From contig NZ_CP036265.1 in assembly GCF_007743815.1 (NCBI RefSeq), forward strand, positions 3,056,823 through 3,120,822: 64,000 nt of DNA. Reading direction: 5' to 3'. Within the stretch, counting starts at the first letter, position 1; each line of letters opens with the position of its first letter. The DNA comes from Alienimonas californiensis. GTDB taxonomy: Bacteria > Planctomycetota > Planctomycetia > Planctomycetales > Planctomycetaceae. The position numbers and the translations under genes are program-made. The notes beneath the pieces were generated by a model. That model searched no databases. It saw nothing but the letters and a program-made list of their open reading frames with translations, and was not told the origin of the DNA. Below are positions 26,196 through 35,062 of this stretch, one piece after another.

Positions 26196-27752
26196 TCAGC
26201 CCGGATCACGGCGGTCGGCGTCGGCTCGGTTCAGGGCCTGCAAAAAGGCCCGGGCCCCGGCTTCGATGATGTCCGTGGAGACCCCGCGGCCGTGGCGGTC
26301 GCGGCCGCCGGCGTACAGGCGAACGTCCACCTGACCCAACGCGTCCTTCCCGCGGGTCACGCTCTTCACGACGAAGTCGTCCAGCCGGCCCTCGATGCCG
26401 ATGATGCGCTCCAGGGCGTTGAAGCAGGCGTCGATCGGCCCGTCGCCGATGGCGGCGTCGCGGTGGATCTTCGTCTCCCCGCCTTCCTCGGCCGGGGCTT
26501 CGATCAGTTCCAACGTGGCGGTCGGCACGCCGGTCGTGCCGCTGGAGGTGTGCAGACTCTTGATGGTCCACCGTTCCCGGTTCGAGCCGCTGCCGGACAG
26601 CTTGGCGTCCATCAACGCGGCCAGGTCGGCGTCGAAGACCTCTTTCTTGCGGTCGGCCAGATCGATGAACCGATCGAACACCTCCGCAAAAGTCGCGTCG
26701 TCCGGCGTGTAGCCCAGCTCCGTCAGCCGGGCCTTCACCGCCGCCCGGCCGCTGTGCTTGCCCAGGACGAGGTCGGTGCCGACGAAACCGACGTCCTCCG
26801 GCCGCATGATTTCGTAGGTCGCTGGGTTCTTCAGCATGCCGTCCTGATGAATGCCGCTGGCGTGGGCGAAGGCGTTGCGGCCGACGACGGCCTTGTTCCG
26901 CGGCACGCCCTGACCCGTCACCCCCCCGACCAGCCGGGAGACCGGCGAGAGCTTGCGGGTGTTGATGCCGGTCGTCAGCCCGTAGTGGTCGCTGCGGGTG
27001 CGCAGGGCCATCACGATCTCCTCCAGAGCCGCGTTCCCGGCCCGCTCGCCGATGCCGTTGATCGTGCATTCCACCTGCCGGGCGCCGGCCTCCAGGCCGG
27101 CCAGGGTGTTGGCGACGGCCATGCCCAGGTCGTCGTGGCAGTGGGTGGAGATGACGGCCCGGTCGATATTCGGAACGCTCTCCTTCAGCATCTTGATCAC
27201 GTCGAAGTACTGCTGCGGCGTGGCATAGCCGACGGTGTCGGGGATATTGACGGTCGTCGCCCCGGCGTCGATCGCCTTCTCCACGACCTCGCAGAGGAAG
27301 TCGCGTTCGGTGCGGTAGGCGTCCTCCGGGCTGAACTCCACGTCCTCGACCCGCTCCTTCGCCCGCTGCACGCTGGCGACGGCCCGTTCGACGATCTGTT
27401 CCGTGCTCATCCGCAGCTTGTGCTCGCGGTGGATGGCGCTGGTGGCCAGGAACACGTGCACCCGGCCGCGTTCGCCCCGGGTGACGGCGTCCGCGGCGGC
27501 GTCGATGTCCCCGTCTCGACAGCGGGCCAGCCCGCAGATCGTGGCCCGGTCGCCGAAGCGTTCGGCGATCTTGCTGACGGCGTCGAAGTCCCCCGGGCTC
27601 GCGACCGGAAAGCCGGCCTCGATCACGTCCACGCCGAGGTCGCACAGGGCCTCGGCGACGCGCAGCTTCTCGTCGGTGTTCATGCTGCACCCGGGAGATT
27701 GCTCCCCGTCGCGCAGCGTGGTGTCGAAAATGGTAACGCGGTCGTCGGACAT
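26196..27752 (-). CDS. leuA: 2-isopropylmalate synthase
   Basis: LeuA (518 aa) condenses acetyl-CoA with 2-oxoisovalerate, the first committed step of leucine synthesis. The N-terminal catalytic barrel has [15 protein letters not shown] (metal Asp) and [18 protein letters not shown] with [14 protein letters not shown], the HxH metal site and signature 2. The C-terminal ~130 residues form the allosteric LeuA dimer domain (ACDAIG-like [17 protein letters not shown]), so leucine feedback inhibition is likely. ATG 27752 directly precedes the conserved start; the frame extends 26 codons further upstream without similarity. Confidence 0.96.
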   Translation of the reverse strand: MSDDRVTIFDTTLRDGEQSPGCSMNTDEKLRVAEALCDLGVDVIEAGFPVASPGDFDAVSKIAERFGDRATICGLARCRDGDIDAAADAVTRGERGRVHVFLATSAIHREHKLRMSTEQIVERAVASVQRAKERVEDVEFSPEDAYRTERDFLCEVVEKAIDAGATTVNIPDTVGYATPQQYFDVIKMLKESVPNIDRAVISTHCHDDLGMAVANTLAGLEAGARQVECTINGIGERAGNAALEEIVMALRTRSDHYGLTTGINTRKLSPVSRLVGGVTGQGVPRNKAVVGRNAFAHASGIHQDGMLKNPATYEIMRPEDVGFVGTDLVLGKHSGRAAVKARLTELGYTPDDATFAEVFDRFIDLADRKKEVFDADLAALMDAKLSGSGSNRERWTIKSLHTSSGTTGVPTATLELIEAPAEEGGETKIHRDAAIGDGPIDACFNALERIIGIEGRLDDFVVKSVTRGKDALGQVDVRLYAGGRDRHGRGVSTDIIEAGARAFLQALNRADADRRDPG

Positions 27753-27830
27753 GAGTTCAGGCAGGCGTGCGGGGGGCGTCAGCCCCCTGAGCGATGGAAA
27801 GGTGAGGGTCCGACCCCGGGGCGAGTCCAC

Positions 27831-27863
27831 GAAAAAACCCCGGGGCGAGCGGCCCCGGGGTTT
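27831..27863 (-). terminator. Rho-independent terminator upstream of leuA
   Basis: On the minus strand a 12-nt hairpin arm pair (AAACCCCGGGGC / GCCCCGGGGTTT) is followed by TTTTTT. It would stop read-through from the oxidoreductase gene into leuA, or attenuate the leuA leader, since it lies 79 nt upstream of the leuA start. Confidence 0.7.
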
Positions 27864-28009
27864 GGAGTGTGACGGCGCTGGCCGAACTTCACACGCGTCC
27901 CGGACCCGCCGCGGGGGCGAGTAGCAGGAGGGCGAGCGGAAGGCGGGCGACGGTCACGGGGGGAGTGTGGACCCGGGGGGGCGTTCCGTCAAGGTCTTTC
28001 CTCCTTCCG

Positions 28010-28039
28010 AACGCAGAGGCTCTGCGGGGCCTCTGCGTT
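28010..28039 (-). terminator. Hairpin directly after the Tat oxidoreductase
   Basis: Perfect 11-bp arms (AACGCAGAGGC / GCCTCTGCGTT) lie 10 nt beyond the stop at 28050. No T-run follows on the minus strand. Confidence 0.5.
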
Positions 28040-28049
28040 ATAGGAACGC

Positions 28050-29195
28050 TCAAACCTTCGCCACGTCCACGCGCCGCCCGGTCTCCGCGGCCTTGTAGAT
28101 CGCCTCGATCGCCAGCAGGTCCCGCAGGCCCTCCTCGCCGGGGCATTTGAAGGGCTTGTTATCCTTCACGCTTTGGCTGAAGGCGTCGATCTCGATCGCG
28201 AATTGATCGGGCGTGTCGAGGTTCATCGGCTCGCCCTTCACAAAGCCCTCCAGGCCGGTGTAGCTGTAGGCCGGCTTGAGGAGCACGGAGCCGTCGGGGC
28301 CGAAGGCTTCGCCCTGATTAAATCCGCTGAAGTTGTAGGTGGTCGCGCAGCTCGCCGTCACCTGGGCCCGCAGGGGTTCCGGCAGGTCGTCGCCGAGGAC
28401 GGAGGGGAACGTCATCGTCCAGCCGAGCGTTTCCTCCACCTGGCGGAACTTCACCGGGTCCGTCAGCGTCGTCTGGGCCGTGACGGAATCCGGCTCCCGG
28501 CCTGTCATATAGCGGCAGAATTGGAGGGCGTAGATGCCCACGTCCATCAGCGGCCCGCCGCCGGCGAGTTTTCGATTGAGCCGCCAGTGCAGCTTTTGGT
28601 CGGGATCGGCGTCGGCCGGCATTTTAAATCCGAACCCGGCGCCGAGCCCCCGCAACTCGCCGACGCCGCCGGAACGCACGACCTCCATCGCCCTCAGGTG
28701 GTGCGGTTCGAACTGGCAACGGTAGCCGATGCCCAGCTTCACCTTGCCCTTCTCGCAGGCGGCGATCATCTGCCGGCACTCCTCGGCGGTGTTCGCCATC
28801 GGCTTTTCGCAGAAGACGTGCTTGCCGGTCTCGGCTCCGCGGATCGTATATTCTGCGTGCAGGCCGTTCGGCAGGACGATATAGATCACGTCCACCGCGT
28901 CGTCGTCCGACAGGCGGTCGAATTGCTCGTAGCTGTAGACGTGCTCGCCGAGGTCGTATTTCTTTCGCCACTCCTCCCGCTTGGACGGCGTGCCGGAGAC
29001 GACCGCGGCGAGCTTCGCGTGCTCCGTCTTCTGCAACGCCGGGGCCAGTTGCCCCGTGCTCAGCCGCCCCAGCCCAACGAGGGCGTAGCCGAGTTTTTTC
29101 TTCCCCTCAGCACCGGCGGCGAACAGCCGCGGGGAGAGCGACGCGGCGGCGGAAAGCGCCGCGGAGGTTGCGAGAAACTGACGGCGGGTGGACAT
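28050..29195 (-). CDS. Tat-exported Gfo/Idh/MocA family oxidoreductase
   Basis: 381 residues. The N-terminus MSTRRQFLATSAALSAAASL is a twin-arginine signal (RRQFL). The NAD(P)-binding Rossmann fold follows: KLGYALVGLGRLSTGQLAPAL. EKP motif: HVFCEKPMANTAEECRQM (the catalytic-type Lys region). The C-terminal domain has KLAGGGPLMDVGIYALQFCRY. The type resembles glucose-fructose oxidoreductase, which keeps its cofactor tightly bound in the periplasm. Substrate is probably a sugar or polyol; this is unproven. Confidence 0.92.
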   Translation of the reverse strand: MSTRRQFLATSAALSAAASLSPRLFAAGAEGKKKLGYALVGLGRLSTGQLAPALQKTEHAKLAAVVSGTPSKREEWRKKYDLGEHVYSYEQFDRLSDDDAVDVIYIVLPNGLHAEYTIRGAETGKHVFCEKPMANTAEECRQMIAACEKGKVKLGIGYRCQFEPHHLRAMEVVRSGGVGELRGLGAGFGFKMPADADPDQKLHWRLNRKLAGGGPLMDVGIYALQFCRYMTGREPDSVTAQTTLTDPVKFRQVEETLGWTMTFPSVLGDDLPEPLRAQVTASCATTYNFSGFNQGEAFGPDGSVLLKPAYSYTGLEGFVKGEPMNLDTPDQFAIEIDAFSQSVKDNKPFKCPGEEGLRDLLAIEAIYKAAETGRRVDVAKV

Positions 29196-29301
29196 CGGGC
29201 GGCTCCGGGCGGACGGGACGCTCGCACCGTACCGGGCGCCGCATCTCGCCCCACGGGGGCGTTTCCGAACCCTCCTCCCGGGAACGCTCGCCCGTGGTTC
29301 T

Positions 29302-29664
29302 TCAGCCGAAGCCGAGGACCGGGCAGCAGATCACCGACGAGAGCGCCCCGGCGACGTGCGGCCCGACAAACGACGTGCGATCCTCCGACCACTCCGCGTG
29401 CCGGCAGCGTCGCACCCGCCGGGCGACCGCGGCGCCGACAAGTCCCAGCGGGATGCCGAGGCCGAATCCGACGAGCGTCAGCACGGCGACGACGGTGATC
29501 CTGTCCTCGGGATCGAGCCCGCCCGGCCCACCCGCCAGGAGGAACTGCCCGGCGATCATCCCGGACGGCAGCGTGACCACGCCCAGCGGCCCGCCGAGAC
29601 ACGCGGTGAGGGCGCCGGGTTTGAGTTCTCGCTCCGGCGTCGGCTCCGGCGTCGGCTCCGGCAT
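29302..29664 (-). CDS. Small predicted membrane protein
   Basis: 120 residues. It starts four bases after the stop of the oxidoreductase gene (29669), so it is probably the last gene of the ThuA-oxidoreductase operon. The N-terminus has a short EPTPEPTPE repeat. Two hydrophobic segments follow (about 20-47 and 58-80, ITVVAVLTLVGFGLGIPLGL), then a CRH/RRVRRC basic loop and a final hydrophobic stretch with two cysteines (SSVICCPVLGFG). No family recognised. Confidence 0.6.
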   Translation of the reverse strand: MPEPTPEPTPERELKPGALTACLGGPLGVVTLPSGMIAGQFLLAGGPGGLDPEDRITVVAVLTLVGFGLGIPLGLVGAAVARRVRRCRHAEWSEDRTSFVGPHVAGALSSVICCPVLGFG

Positions 29665-29668
29665 CCGC

Positions 29669-30712
29669 TCACCCGCCGATCTTCACCGGCTCGCCGCTGG
29701 CGGCGCTGTCGTAGAGGGCGTCGAGGAGGTACTGCACCGTCAGGCCCTCGCGGCCGTCGGCGGGGTGGGGTTTGTCCTCGCGGATCGCTTCGATGAACTC
29801 CCACATCGACGGGTGCGGGACCGGGGCCGGTTCGTGCAACTGGTCGTCCCAGAGGGCGCCGGCCCGTTCGCAGGTCAGTTCCGCTCGAAAATCGTAGCCC
29901 TCGCCGACGTTCTCGTGCACCAGCCCGCCCCGGGTGCCGAACAGGCGGGTCTCCATGCGCTCGTTCTGCCGCTGATTGGCGGCCCAGCTGGCTTCAATGC
30001 TCAACATTTGGCCGGTTTTGAAGCGGATCGTGCCGGCGGCGAAATCCTCCACGTCGAATTTATTGCCGGTATCGGCGACGGCGTCGCCGGTGATGCCGTT
30101 CCAGGCCTGACCCAGCACCCACTCCGGCTCCGGGTAGCCCATCAGCCAGAGGGCCAGATCGAGGCGGTGCACGCCGAGGTCGATCAGCGGGCCGCCGCCG
30201 GCCAGCTTCTTCTGGCCGAACCAGCCGCCCCAGCCGGGCACGCCGCGGCGGCGGGTCCAGACCGTGCGGCCGTAGTAAATGTCGCCCAGATCGCCGGCGT
30301 CGACGCGGGCCTTCAGCGCCGCCGCCTGGGCGGTGAAACGGAACGAAAAGTTGATGCCCAGCCGTTTGCCGGCGGCCTCGGCGGCGGCCAGCATCGCCTC
30401 GCCGTCCTCGGCGGTGGTGGCGATCGGCTTTTCGCACAGCACGTGGCAGCCGTGGGCGAAGGCCTCCTCGGCCAGCGGGCGGTGCAGGCTGTTGGGGGTG
30501 CAGATGGAGACGACGTCCAGCTTCGCCTCCGCGTACATCGCCTGGGTATCGCGGTACTTGCCGGCGATCCGGAACTCGTCCGACAGGTTCGACAGGCGGT
30601 TCTCGTCCAGATCGCACAGGGCGACGACCTCGCAGCCCGGGTGGGTGCGGTAGCCTTCGATGTGCTTACGGCCGATGCCGAGACCGATGATGCCGACGCG
30701 GAGGGGGTTCAA
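29669..30712 (-). CDS. Gfo/Idh/MocA family oxidoreductase (ThuB-like context)
   Basis: 347 residues. The frame is open far upstream, but that part overlaps the ThuA gene. A TTG at 30712 begins LNPLRVGIIGLGIGRKHIEGY, the family N-terminus with its GxGxxG nucleotide-binding motif, so TTG is the likely start. Further motifs: CEKPIATTAEDGEAML (EKP) and KKLAGGGPLIDLGVHRLDLALW. No signal peptide, so cytoplasmic. It follows a ThuA-domain gene, the same pairing as thuA-thuB, where ThuB oxidises disaccharides at C3. A 3-keto-sugar role is an inference. Confidence 0.9.
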   Translation of the reverse strand: MNPLRVGIIGLGIGRKHIEGYRTHPGCEVVALCDLDENRLSNLSDEFRIAGKYRDTQAMYAEAKLDVVSICTPNSLHRPLAEEAFAHGCHVLCEKPIATTAEDGEAMLAAAEAAGKRLGINFSFRFTAQAAALKARVDAGDLGDIYYGRTVWTRRRGVPGWGGWFGQKKLAGGGPLIDLGVHRLDLALWLMGYPEPEWVLGQAWNGITGDAVADTGNKFDVEDFAAGTIRFKTGQMLSIEASWAANQRQNERMETRLFGTRGGLVHENVGEGYDFRAELTCERAGALWDDQLHEPAPVPHPSMWEFIEAIREDKPHPADGREGLTVQYLLDALYDSAASGEPVKIGG

Positions 30713-30786
30713 GGTGCCAGGTCGAAGTTTGAAGGGAGGAAAGGCGAGCGGGGGGCGTCCGCCCCCTGAGTCTGCGGGAGGAGGCG

Positions 30787-31551
30787 TCAGCCCTCGGTGC
30801 GGTATTTCTCGGGCTGCTCGTAGCCGGGGATCGCGATGCGGGGGGCGTCGTTCTTCGACTTGGGCACGGCGGCGGCGGCCCGGGGGGCGGTCCAGCGGAC
30901 GGCGTTGCCGATCACCCGCAGGATCTGCGGGTTGCGGTACATCGGATAAGTTTCGTGGCCGGGACGGAAGTAGACGATCCGGCCGTTGCCGCGGGTCCAG
31001 GTCGCTCCGCTGCGGAAGACGTTGCCGCCGGCGAACCAGCTGACGAACAGCAGCGATTCCGGCTCCGGGATGTCGAAGCGTTCGCCGTACATCTCCGCGG
31101 CCGGCAGATCGATGCAGTCGCCGACGCCCGCCGTGACGGGATGGTGCGGGGCGAGGTTCCAGAGCAGTTCCCGCTCTCCCGCTTCCCGCCAGAGCAGCGA
31201 ACAGGTGGTGCCCATCAGTCGCTGAAAGATCTTCGCCTCGTGCCCGCTGTGCAGCACGACCAGGCCCATCCCGGCCAGCACGCGCTCCTGCACGCGGGTG
31301 ACGATCTCGTCCTTCACCTCCTTGTGGGCCATGTGGCCCCACCAGGTGAGGACGTCCGTCTCGTCGAGGACCGCTTCGGTCAGGCCGTGCTCGGGTTCGT
31401 CGAGAGTCGCGGTGCGGATTTTCAGGTCCGGCGCGGCGAGGCCGCGGGCCAGTTCGGCGTGGATGCCGTCGGGGTAAACGGCCTTTACGTCGTCCCGTTC
31501 GCGCTCGTGGCGAAACTCGTTCCAGACGGTCACCCGCAGCGGGTCGGACAT
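30787..31551 (-). CDS. ThuA-like cytoplasmic protein
   Basis: 254 residues from ATG 31551. It starts [22 protein letters not shown] and has [40 protein letters not shown] and [17 protein letters not shown]. These are characteristic of the ThuA subfamily tied to trehalose utilisation. There is no signal peptide, unlike the ThuA protein at 13867. It is the first gene of a three-gene operon with the oxidoreductase (75 nt downstream) and a small membrane protein. Likely role: processing of a keto-glycoside in sugar catabolism; the substrate is not shown by the sequence. Confidence 0.88.
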   Translation of the reverse strand: MSDPLRVTVWNEFRHERERDDVKAVYPDGIHAELARGLAAPDLKIRTATLDEPEHGLTEAVLDETDVLTWWGHMAHKEVKDEIVTRVQERVLAGMGLVVLHSGHEAKIFQRLMGTTCSLLWREAGERELLWNLAPHHPVTAGVGDCIDLPAAEMYGERFDIPEPESLLFVSWFAGGNVFRSGATWTRGNGRIVYFRPGHETYPMYRNPQILRVIGNAVRWTAPRAAAAVPKSKNDAPRIAIPGYEQPEKYRTEG

Positions 31552-31679
31552 CACAGGCTCGGCGGGCGAGGGGGCGTCAGCCCCCCGTGAACACGGCGGG
31601 CGGTCGGCCGGAGTGTGCCGAGGCTCCGGCGAAAGCGAAAGGGCGGGGCGGATCAAAACCCTCGCATGAAAACCCGTAC

Positions 31680-31727
31680 GAAAAGAGCCGCGGCGGGCCG
31701 TTCCCCGAGGGATCGGCCCGCCGCGGC
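31680..31727 (-). terminator. Rho-independent terminator of the Cys-rich gene
   Basis: On the minus strand, perfect 12-bp arms (CCGCGGCGGGCC / GGCCCGCCGCGG) are followed by a T-rich run (TCTTTT). It lies about 200 nt after the stop at 31929. The rest of the 31552-31928 gap holds no gene that I can support; it starts with a fragment of the type A inverted repeat near 31566. Confidence 0.75.
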
Positions 31728-31928
31728 GGGGACGTTCAAGTTGTGGCCGACCTCAGGTCCGAAGAACCCTGTCGCAGCGAAAGGGAGCGGTGAGCTCCGC
31801 GACGTCGACGCTTCTGGTTGTCGCCTTAAGGTTCGGTTCGATTCTTGGACGAATCAGCGGGGCGACTCGTCGCTCCGCACGCCTCTTAGACTCGACTCAA
31901 CCCAGTCGTCCGGAGGGACGGACCAGAT

Positions 31929-32438
31929 TCAGTTGCAGCCGCAGGGGGCCGCACAGGTCGGGGCGACGTAGCCGGCGCCGTTGCCGCAGGCGTCGCCGCA
32001 GCCTTCGCCGCAGGGAGCGGCACAGCTGGGGGCAACGTAGTCGCCGCAGCTGGAGGCACAGGGGGCCGCACAGGTCGGCACGGCGCCGCAGACGTCGCCG
32101 CAGCCGTTGCCGCAGACGTCGCCGCACGGGGCGGCGCAGGTCGGGGCGCAGTAGGTCGGCTGGCAGCAGCAGTCATCCTTCTTGAAGCAATCGAAGAGGC
32201 CGAAGCCCTTCTTCGCGCCGCCGAAGAGCCGTTCGCACAGGCTCGGCTTCTCGCAGCAGTAGTTGTACGACGGGGCGTAGCTGGTGCAGCCGGTGTCGCA
32301 GGTGGAGTAGGCCGGGGCGGCACAGGTCGGCGCACAGGGAGCGGCGCAGCTGGCGTCGCCGTGACCGAACAGGCCGGCGTTCGCGACGCTGCCGGAGCAA
32401 CAGAGGGCGGCGACGGCGACGAGGGAGAACATCTTCAT
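31929..32438 (-). CDS. Exported Cys-rich CAAPC-repeat protein
   Basis: 169 residues. ATG 32438 is supported by an AGAGGA ribosome-binding site 8 nt upstream and starts a signal peptide (MKMFSLVAVAALCCSGSVANA). The mature ~147 residues contain 28 cysteines. The tripeptide-spaced motif CAAPC occurs six or seven times, mostly as PTCAAPC or PSCAAPC, interspersed with CGDVCGNGCGDVCG. A non-repetitive block (EKPSLCERLFGGAKKGFGLF) sits in the middle. Such Cys-rich repeats are seen in planctomycete exported proteins. A disulfide-crosslinked wall or metal-binding role is plausible, not shown. Confidence 0.8.
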   Translation of the reverse strand: MKMFSLVAVAALCCSGSVANAGLFGHGDASCAAPCAPTCAAPAYSTCDTGCTSYAPSYNYCCEKPSLCERLFGGAKKGFGLFDCFKKDDCCCQPTYCAPTCAAPCGDVCGNGCGDVCGAVPTCAAPCASSCGDYVAPSCAAPCGEGCGDACGNGAGYVAPTCAAPCGCN

Positions 32439-32893
32439 GGGGAACAATCCTCTAGGGACGTCTTGAGACCGGGAGGGGAAAACGGCTCGCCGTCCCGTCC
32501 CGCCGTCTCGTCGGGCGACGCAATCGTGCGTCGCTCGGCGGTGGGTCGCCCTGGGGGGCGGCCCGCGTGGCGGGTCGTTCGTTCGTCAGTCCCTTGGGGC
32601 CGGCGAGCGGTGGTTGGCGAACCGGAGCAGGTTCACCCCTCACTTCGACCTGATCGCCCCGAAGACTGTGACCCCTGTCGCCGGTTCCGCCCAGATCCGC
32701 GGGCGACCGGTGCGTCCTCCGGTTGGTGTCGGTCGTACCGGGCGTGCGCTTCGAACCGCCTGCGAAATCGGGCGCTTCCCCTCATCCCGCCGCGCACGCC
32801 CGCCGGAGGCGCGCCCCGTGAGCAGATCGATCCCGTCCCGGCGCCGACGTGCTCGCCACGCCGCTCTCACCCGAGGGATAGGAGGAGACCGCG
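32439..32893. promoter_or_regulatory. Intergenic region upstream of the Cys-rich gene
   Basis: 455 nt between ddl and the Cys-rich gene, both on the minus strand. A hairpin GCGACGCA-ATCG-TGCGTCGC (32514-32533) would lie in the 5' region of the Cys-rich transcript or end the ddl transcript. A fragment like the type A repeat (CGGCGAGCGGTGG near 32602) is present. No defensible promoter consensus and no gene seen. Confidence 0.4.
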
Positions 32894-34063
32894 TTACCGC
32901 AGCGCCAGCCGGCAGCACTGCTCGTACAGCAGCCCGGCGGAGACGCCCGCCGCCGCCGCGCTGCGGGGGACGAGGCTGGCCGCGGAGAACCCCGGAACCG
33001 CGTTCAACTCCAGCAGCCAGGGCGACCCGTCCGGAGCGACCCGCAGGTCGACCCGGCAGAGGCCCTCGGCGTACACCGCCTCCGCGGCCTTCACCGCCAG
33101 CTTCGCCGCGGCGGCGGCGACCGCCCGGTCGCCGGTCACGGCGACGCCGGCTTCCGGGCCGACGGGAAGCGCCTCGATCCGGGTGCCGCCGTCCTCGTAC
33201 TTCGCCGCGTAGGTGAACAGCGCGTCCGCCCCGCCCGGCGGGGTGATCCGCAGCGGGGGCAGGGCGACGCCCTCCAGCACCGGCACGCTCCATTCCTCCC
33301 CGGGGATGTACTGCTCCGCGACGGCGAGTTCGTCATGGGCGTGAGCCGCGGCGACGGCCTCCCGCAGTTCGTCGAGTGAATCGATCCGCGTCACCCCCAC
33401 GCTCGAACCGCCGGCGTCCGGCTTGATCACGAACGGCAGCGGCCAGTTTCCGCAGTCCTCCGGCGGCTCGTCGTCGTCCTCGTCCCAGCCGCCGCGGTAC
33501 AGCTCCGCCCAGGGGGCCGTCCGCAAACCGAGTTCCGCCCAGCGGGCCTTCGCCAGCCGCTTCCGCCAAGACAGCACGCTGCTCCAGATCCCGCTGCCGG
33601 TGTACGGCAGCCCGAGCCGTTCCAGCACCGTCTGTACGCGACCGTCCTCCCCGAACGCCCCGTGCAGCGCGACGAAGGCGACGTCGAACGCCCCGCCCGC
33701 TTTTTCCCCCGTGGCGAAGGGGCCGTGGACCGGGTCGAGCGTCATCAGGGCGTCGACGCAGTCCTCATGCGATTGCGGCAGTTCCAGCCGTACGGCGTCG
33801 TGCCCGCGGTCCTTCAACGCCGCCTGTACCGCGGCACCGCTGGCGAGGCTGATTTCCCGCTCCGGCCCCATCCCGCCGCAAAGGACCGCGATCCGCAGCG
33901 GGTCGTCCGTCACGCCGCCGGGCCGCAGTTCCTCCGGGGTCAGGCCGAGGGCCGCGGCGTACCGGGCGACGATCGCCGTCTGCACGTCCACGGTCGGGGC
34001 GTCCACGGTCGGGGCGTCGGCGGAGTCCGCGGTCGGAGCGTCGGTGAGGTCCGGGGCGCTCAC
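32894..34063 (-). CDS. ddl: D-alanine--D-alanine ligase
   Basis: Ddl (389 aa) joins two D-alanines with ATP for the peptidoglycan stem peptide. ATP-grasp features: GPEREISLASGAAVQAAL, ALHGAFGEDGRVQ, FVIKPDAGGSSVGVTRI, EEWSVPVLEG and RVDLRVAPDGSPWLLELN with AVPGF. The first ~45 residues are an Asp/Pro/Thr-rich extension with a repeated DAPTV unit. GTG 34063 is inferred as start because it forms a GTGA overlap with the murB stop, a coupling signal. Order murC-murB-ddl matches the dcw cluster. Confidence 0.93.
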   Translation of the reverse strand: MSAPDLTDAPTADSADAPTVDAPTVDVQTAIVARYAAALGLTPEELRPGGVTDDPLRIAVLCGGMGPEREISLASGAAVQAALKDRGHDAVRLELPQSHEDCVDALMTLDPVHGPFATGEKAGGAFDVAFVALHGAFGEDGRVQTVLERLGLPYTGSGIWSSVLSWRKRLAKARWAELGLRTAPWAELYRGGWDEDDDEPPEDCGNWPLPFVIKPDAGGSSVGVTRIDSLDELREAVAAAHAHDELAVAEQYIPGEEWSVPVLEGVALPPLRITPPGGADALFTYAAKYEDGGTRIEALPVGPEAGVAVTGDRAVAAAAAKLAVKAAEAVYAEGLCRVDLRVAPDGSPWLLELNAVPGFSAASLVPRSAAAAGVSAGLLYEQCCRLALR

Positions 34064-35031
34064 CAGATTCGAAGTTCGGTTTCGAGCTCCACCCCAGTGC
34101 GTTGCAGCACGGTGTCCCGGCAGAGGTCGATCAGCCGCAGCACGTCGGCGCTGCGGGCGCCCTCGCCGGTCACGATGAAGTTGCCGTGCCGGTCGGAGAC
34201 CTCCGCCCCGCCGACGCGGGTGCCCTTCAGCCCGGCCCGCTCGATCAGATCGCCGGCGCTCTGGCCGCGGGGGTTCATGAACACGCAGCCGGCCGACTGG
34301 TGCGAGAGCGGCTGACTGCTCTTCTTGAGGATCCAGGTTTTGCGGGCCCGGTCGGCCAGCGCGTCCGGGTCCGCCGGCCGCAGCGTGAACGTGGCCCGCA
34401 GCAGGCAGAGTTCGTCCAGGCTGCTGCGGCGATACCCGAAGGAGAGTTCGTCCCGGGTGCGGGTGAAGATCTCGCCGGAGCGGGTCATCACCTCGACGGA
34501 TTCGCAGACCGAACCGACGTCCGCGTGCCGGCCGCCGCTGTTGCCGTGCAGGGCGCCGCCGACGGTGCCGGGGATGCCGACCAGCGTTTCCAGGCCGGCG
34601 AGCCCGGCCTTCACCGTCTCCGCGACGAGGTGCGACAGCGGGGCGCCGCAGTCGACGGTGACCGTGCCGGACTCGGCATCGATCGTCAGGTCGCTCCAGT
34701 GCTCCTTCGGCAGCCGGATGACGAGGCCGCTGACGCCCTCGTCCCGCACCAGCAGGTTCGACCCGCCGCCCAGCAGCCGGCAGTTCGTGCCGGTCTCGGC
34801 ACAGCGGGCGACGAGGGCCTGAAGCTGCTCGCGGCTGGTCGGTTCGGCGAAGTGCTGAGCCGGCCCGCCGACCCGCAGCCAGGTTTTCGGGGCGAGCGGT
34901 TCGTCGGTGACGACGACGGCCCCGGCGAGGTCCACGTCGGCGAACGGCTCCGCCGGCGGCTCCGCGGACGATTGGACGGCACCGTCTTCGGCGTCAGGCT
35001 GATCGGGGGCGGGAACGTCCGGGGGATTCAT
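34060..35031 (-). CDS. murB: UDP-N-acetylenolpyruvoylglucosamine reductase
   Basis: MurB (323 aa) reduces the enolpyruvyl group to give UDP-MurNAc, using FAD and NADPH. FAD-domain motifs: NCRLLGGGSNLLVRDEGVSG and GIPGTVGGALHGNSGGRHAD. The catalytic region includes SFGYRRSSL and SAGCVFMNPRGQSAGDLIE, and the end has SDRHGNFIV. ATG 35031 was chosen over starts that run into murC; the first ~40 residues are an acidic Pro-rich extension. It sits 31 nt after murC and overlaps ddl. Confidence 0.94.
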   Translation of the reverse strand: MNPPDVPAPDQPDAEDGAVQSSAEPPAEPFADVDLAGAVVVTDEPLAPKTWLRVGGPAQHFAEPTSREQLQALVARCAETGTNCRLLGGGSNLLVRDEGVSGLVIRLPKEHWSDLTIDAESGTVTVDCGAPLSHLVAETVKAGLAGLETLVGIPGTVGGALHGNSGGRHADVGSVCESVEVMTRSGEIFTRTRDELSFGYRRSSLDELCLLRATFTLRPADPDALADRARKTWILKKSSQPLSHQSAGCVFMNPRGQSAGDLIERAGLKGTRVGGAEVSDRHGNFIVTGEGARSADVLRLIDLCRDTVLQRTGVELETELRIW

Positions 35032-35062
35032 GCGGCGCAGAGCGGTCAGGTTCCCGGGGCGG

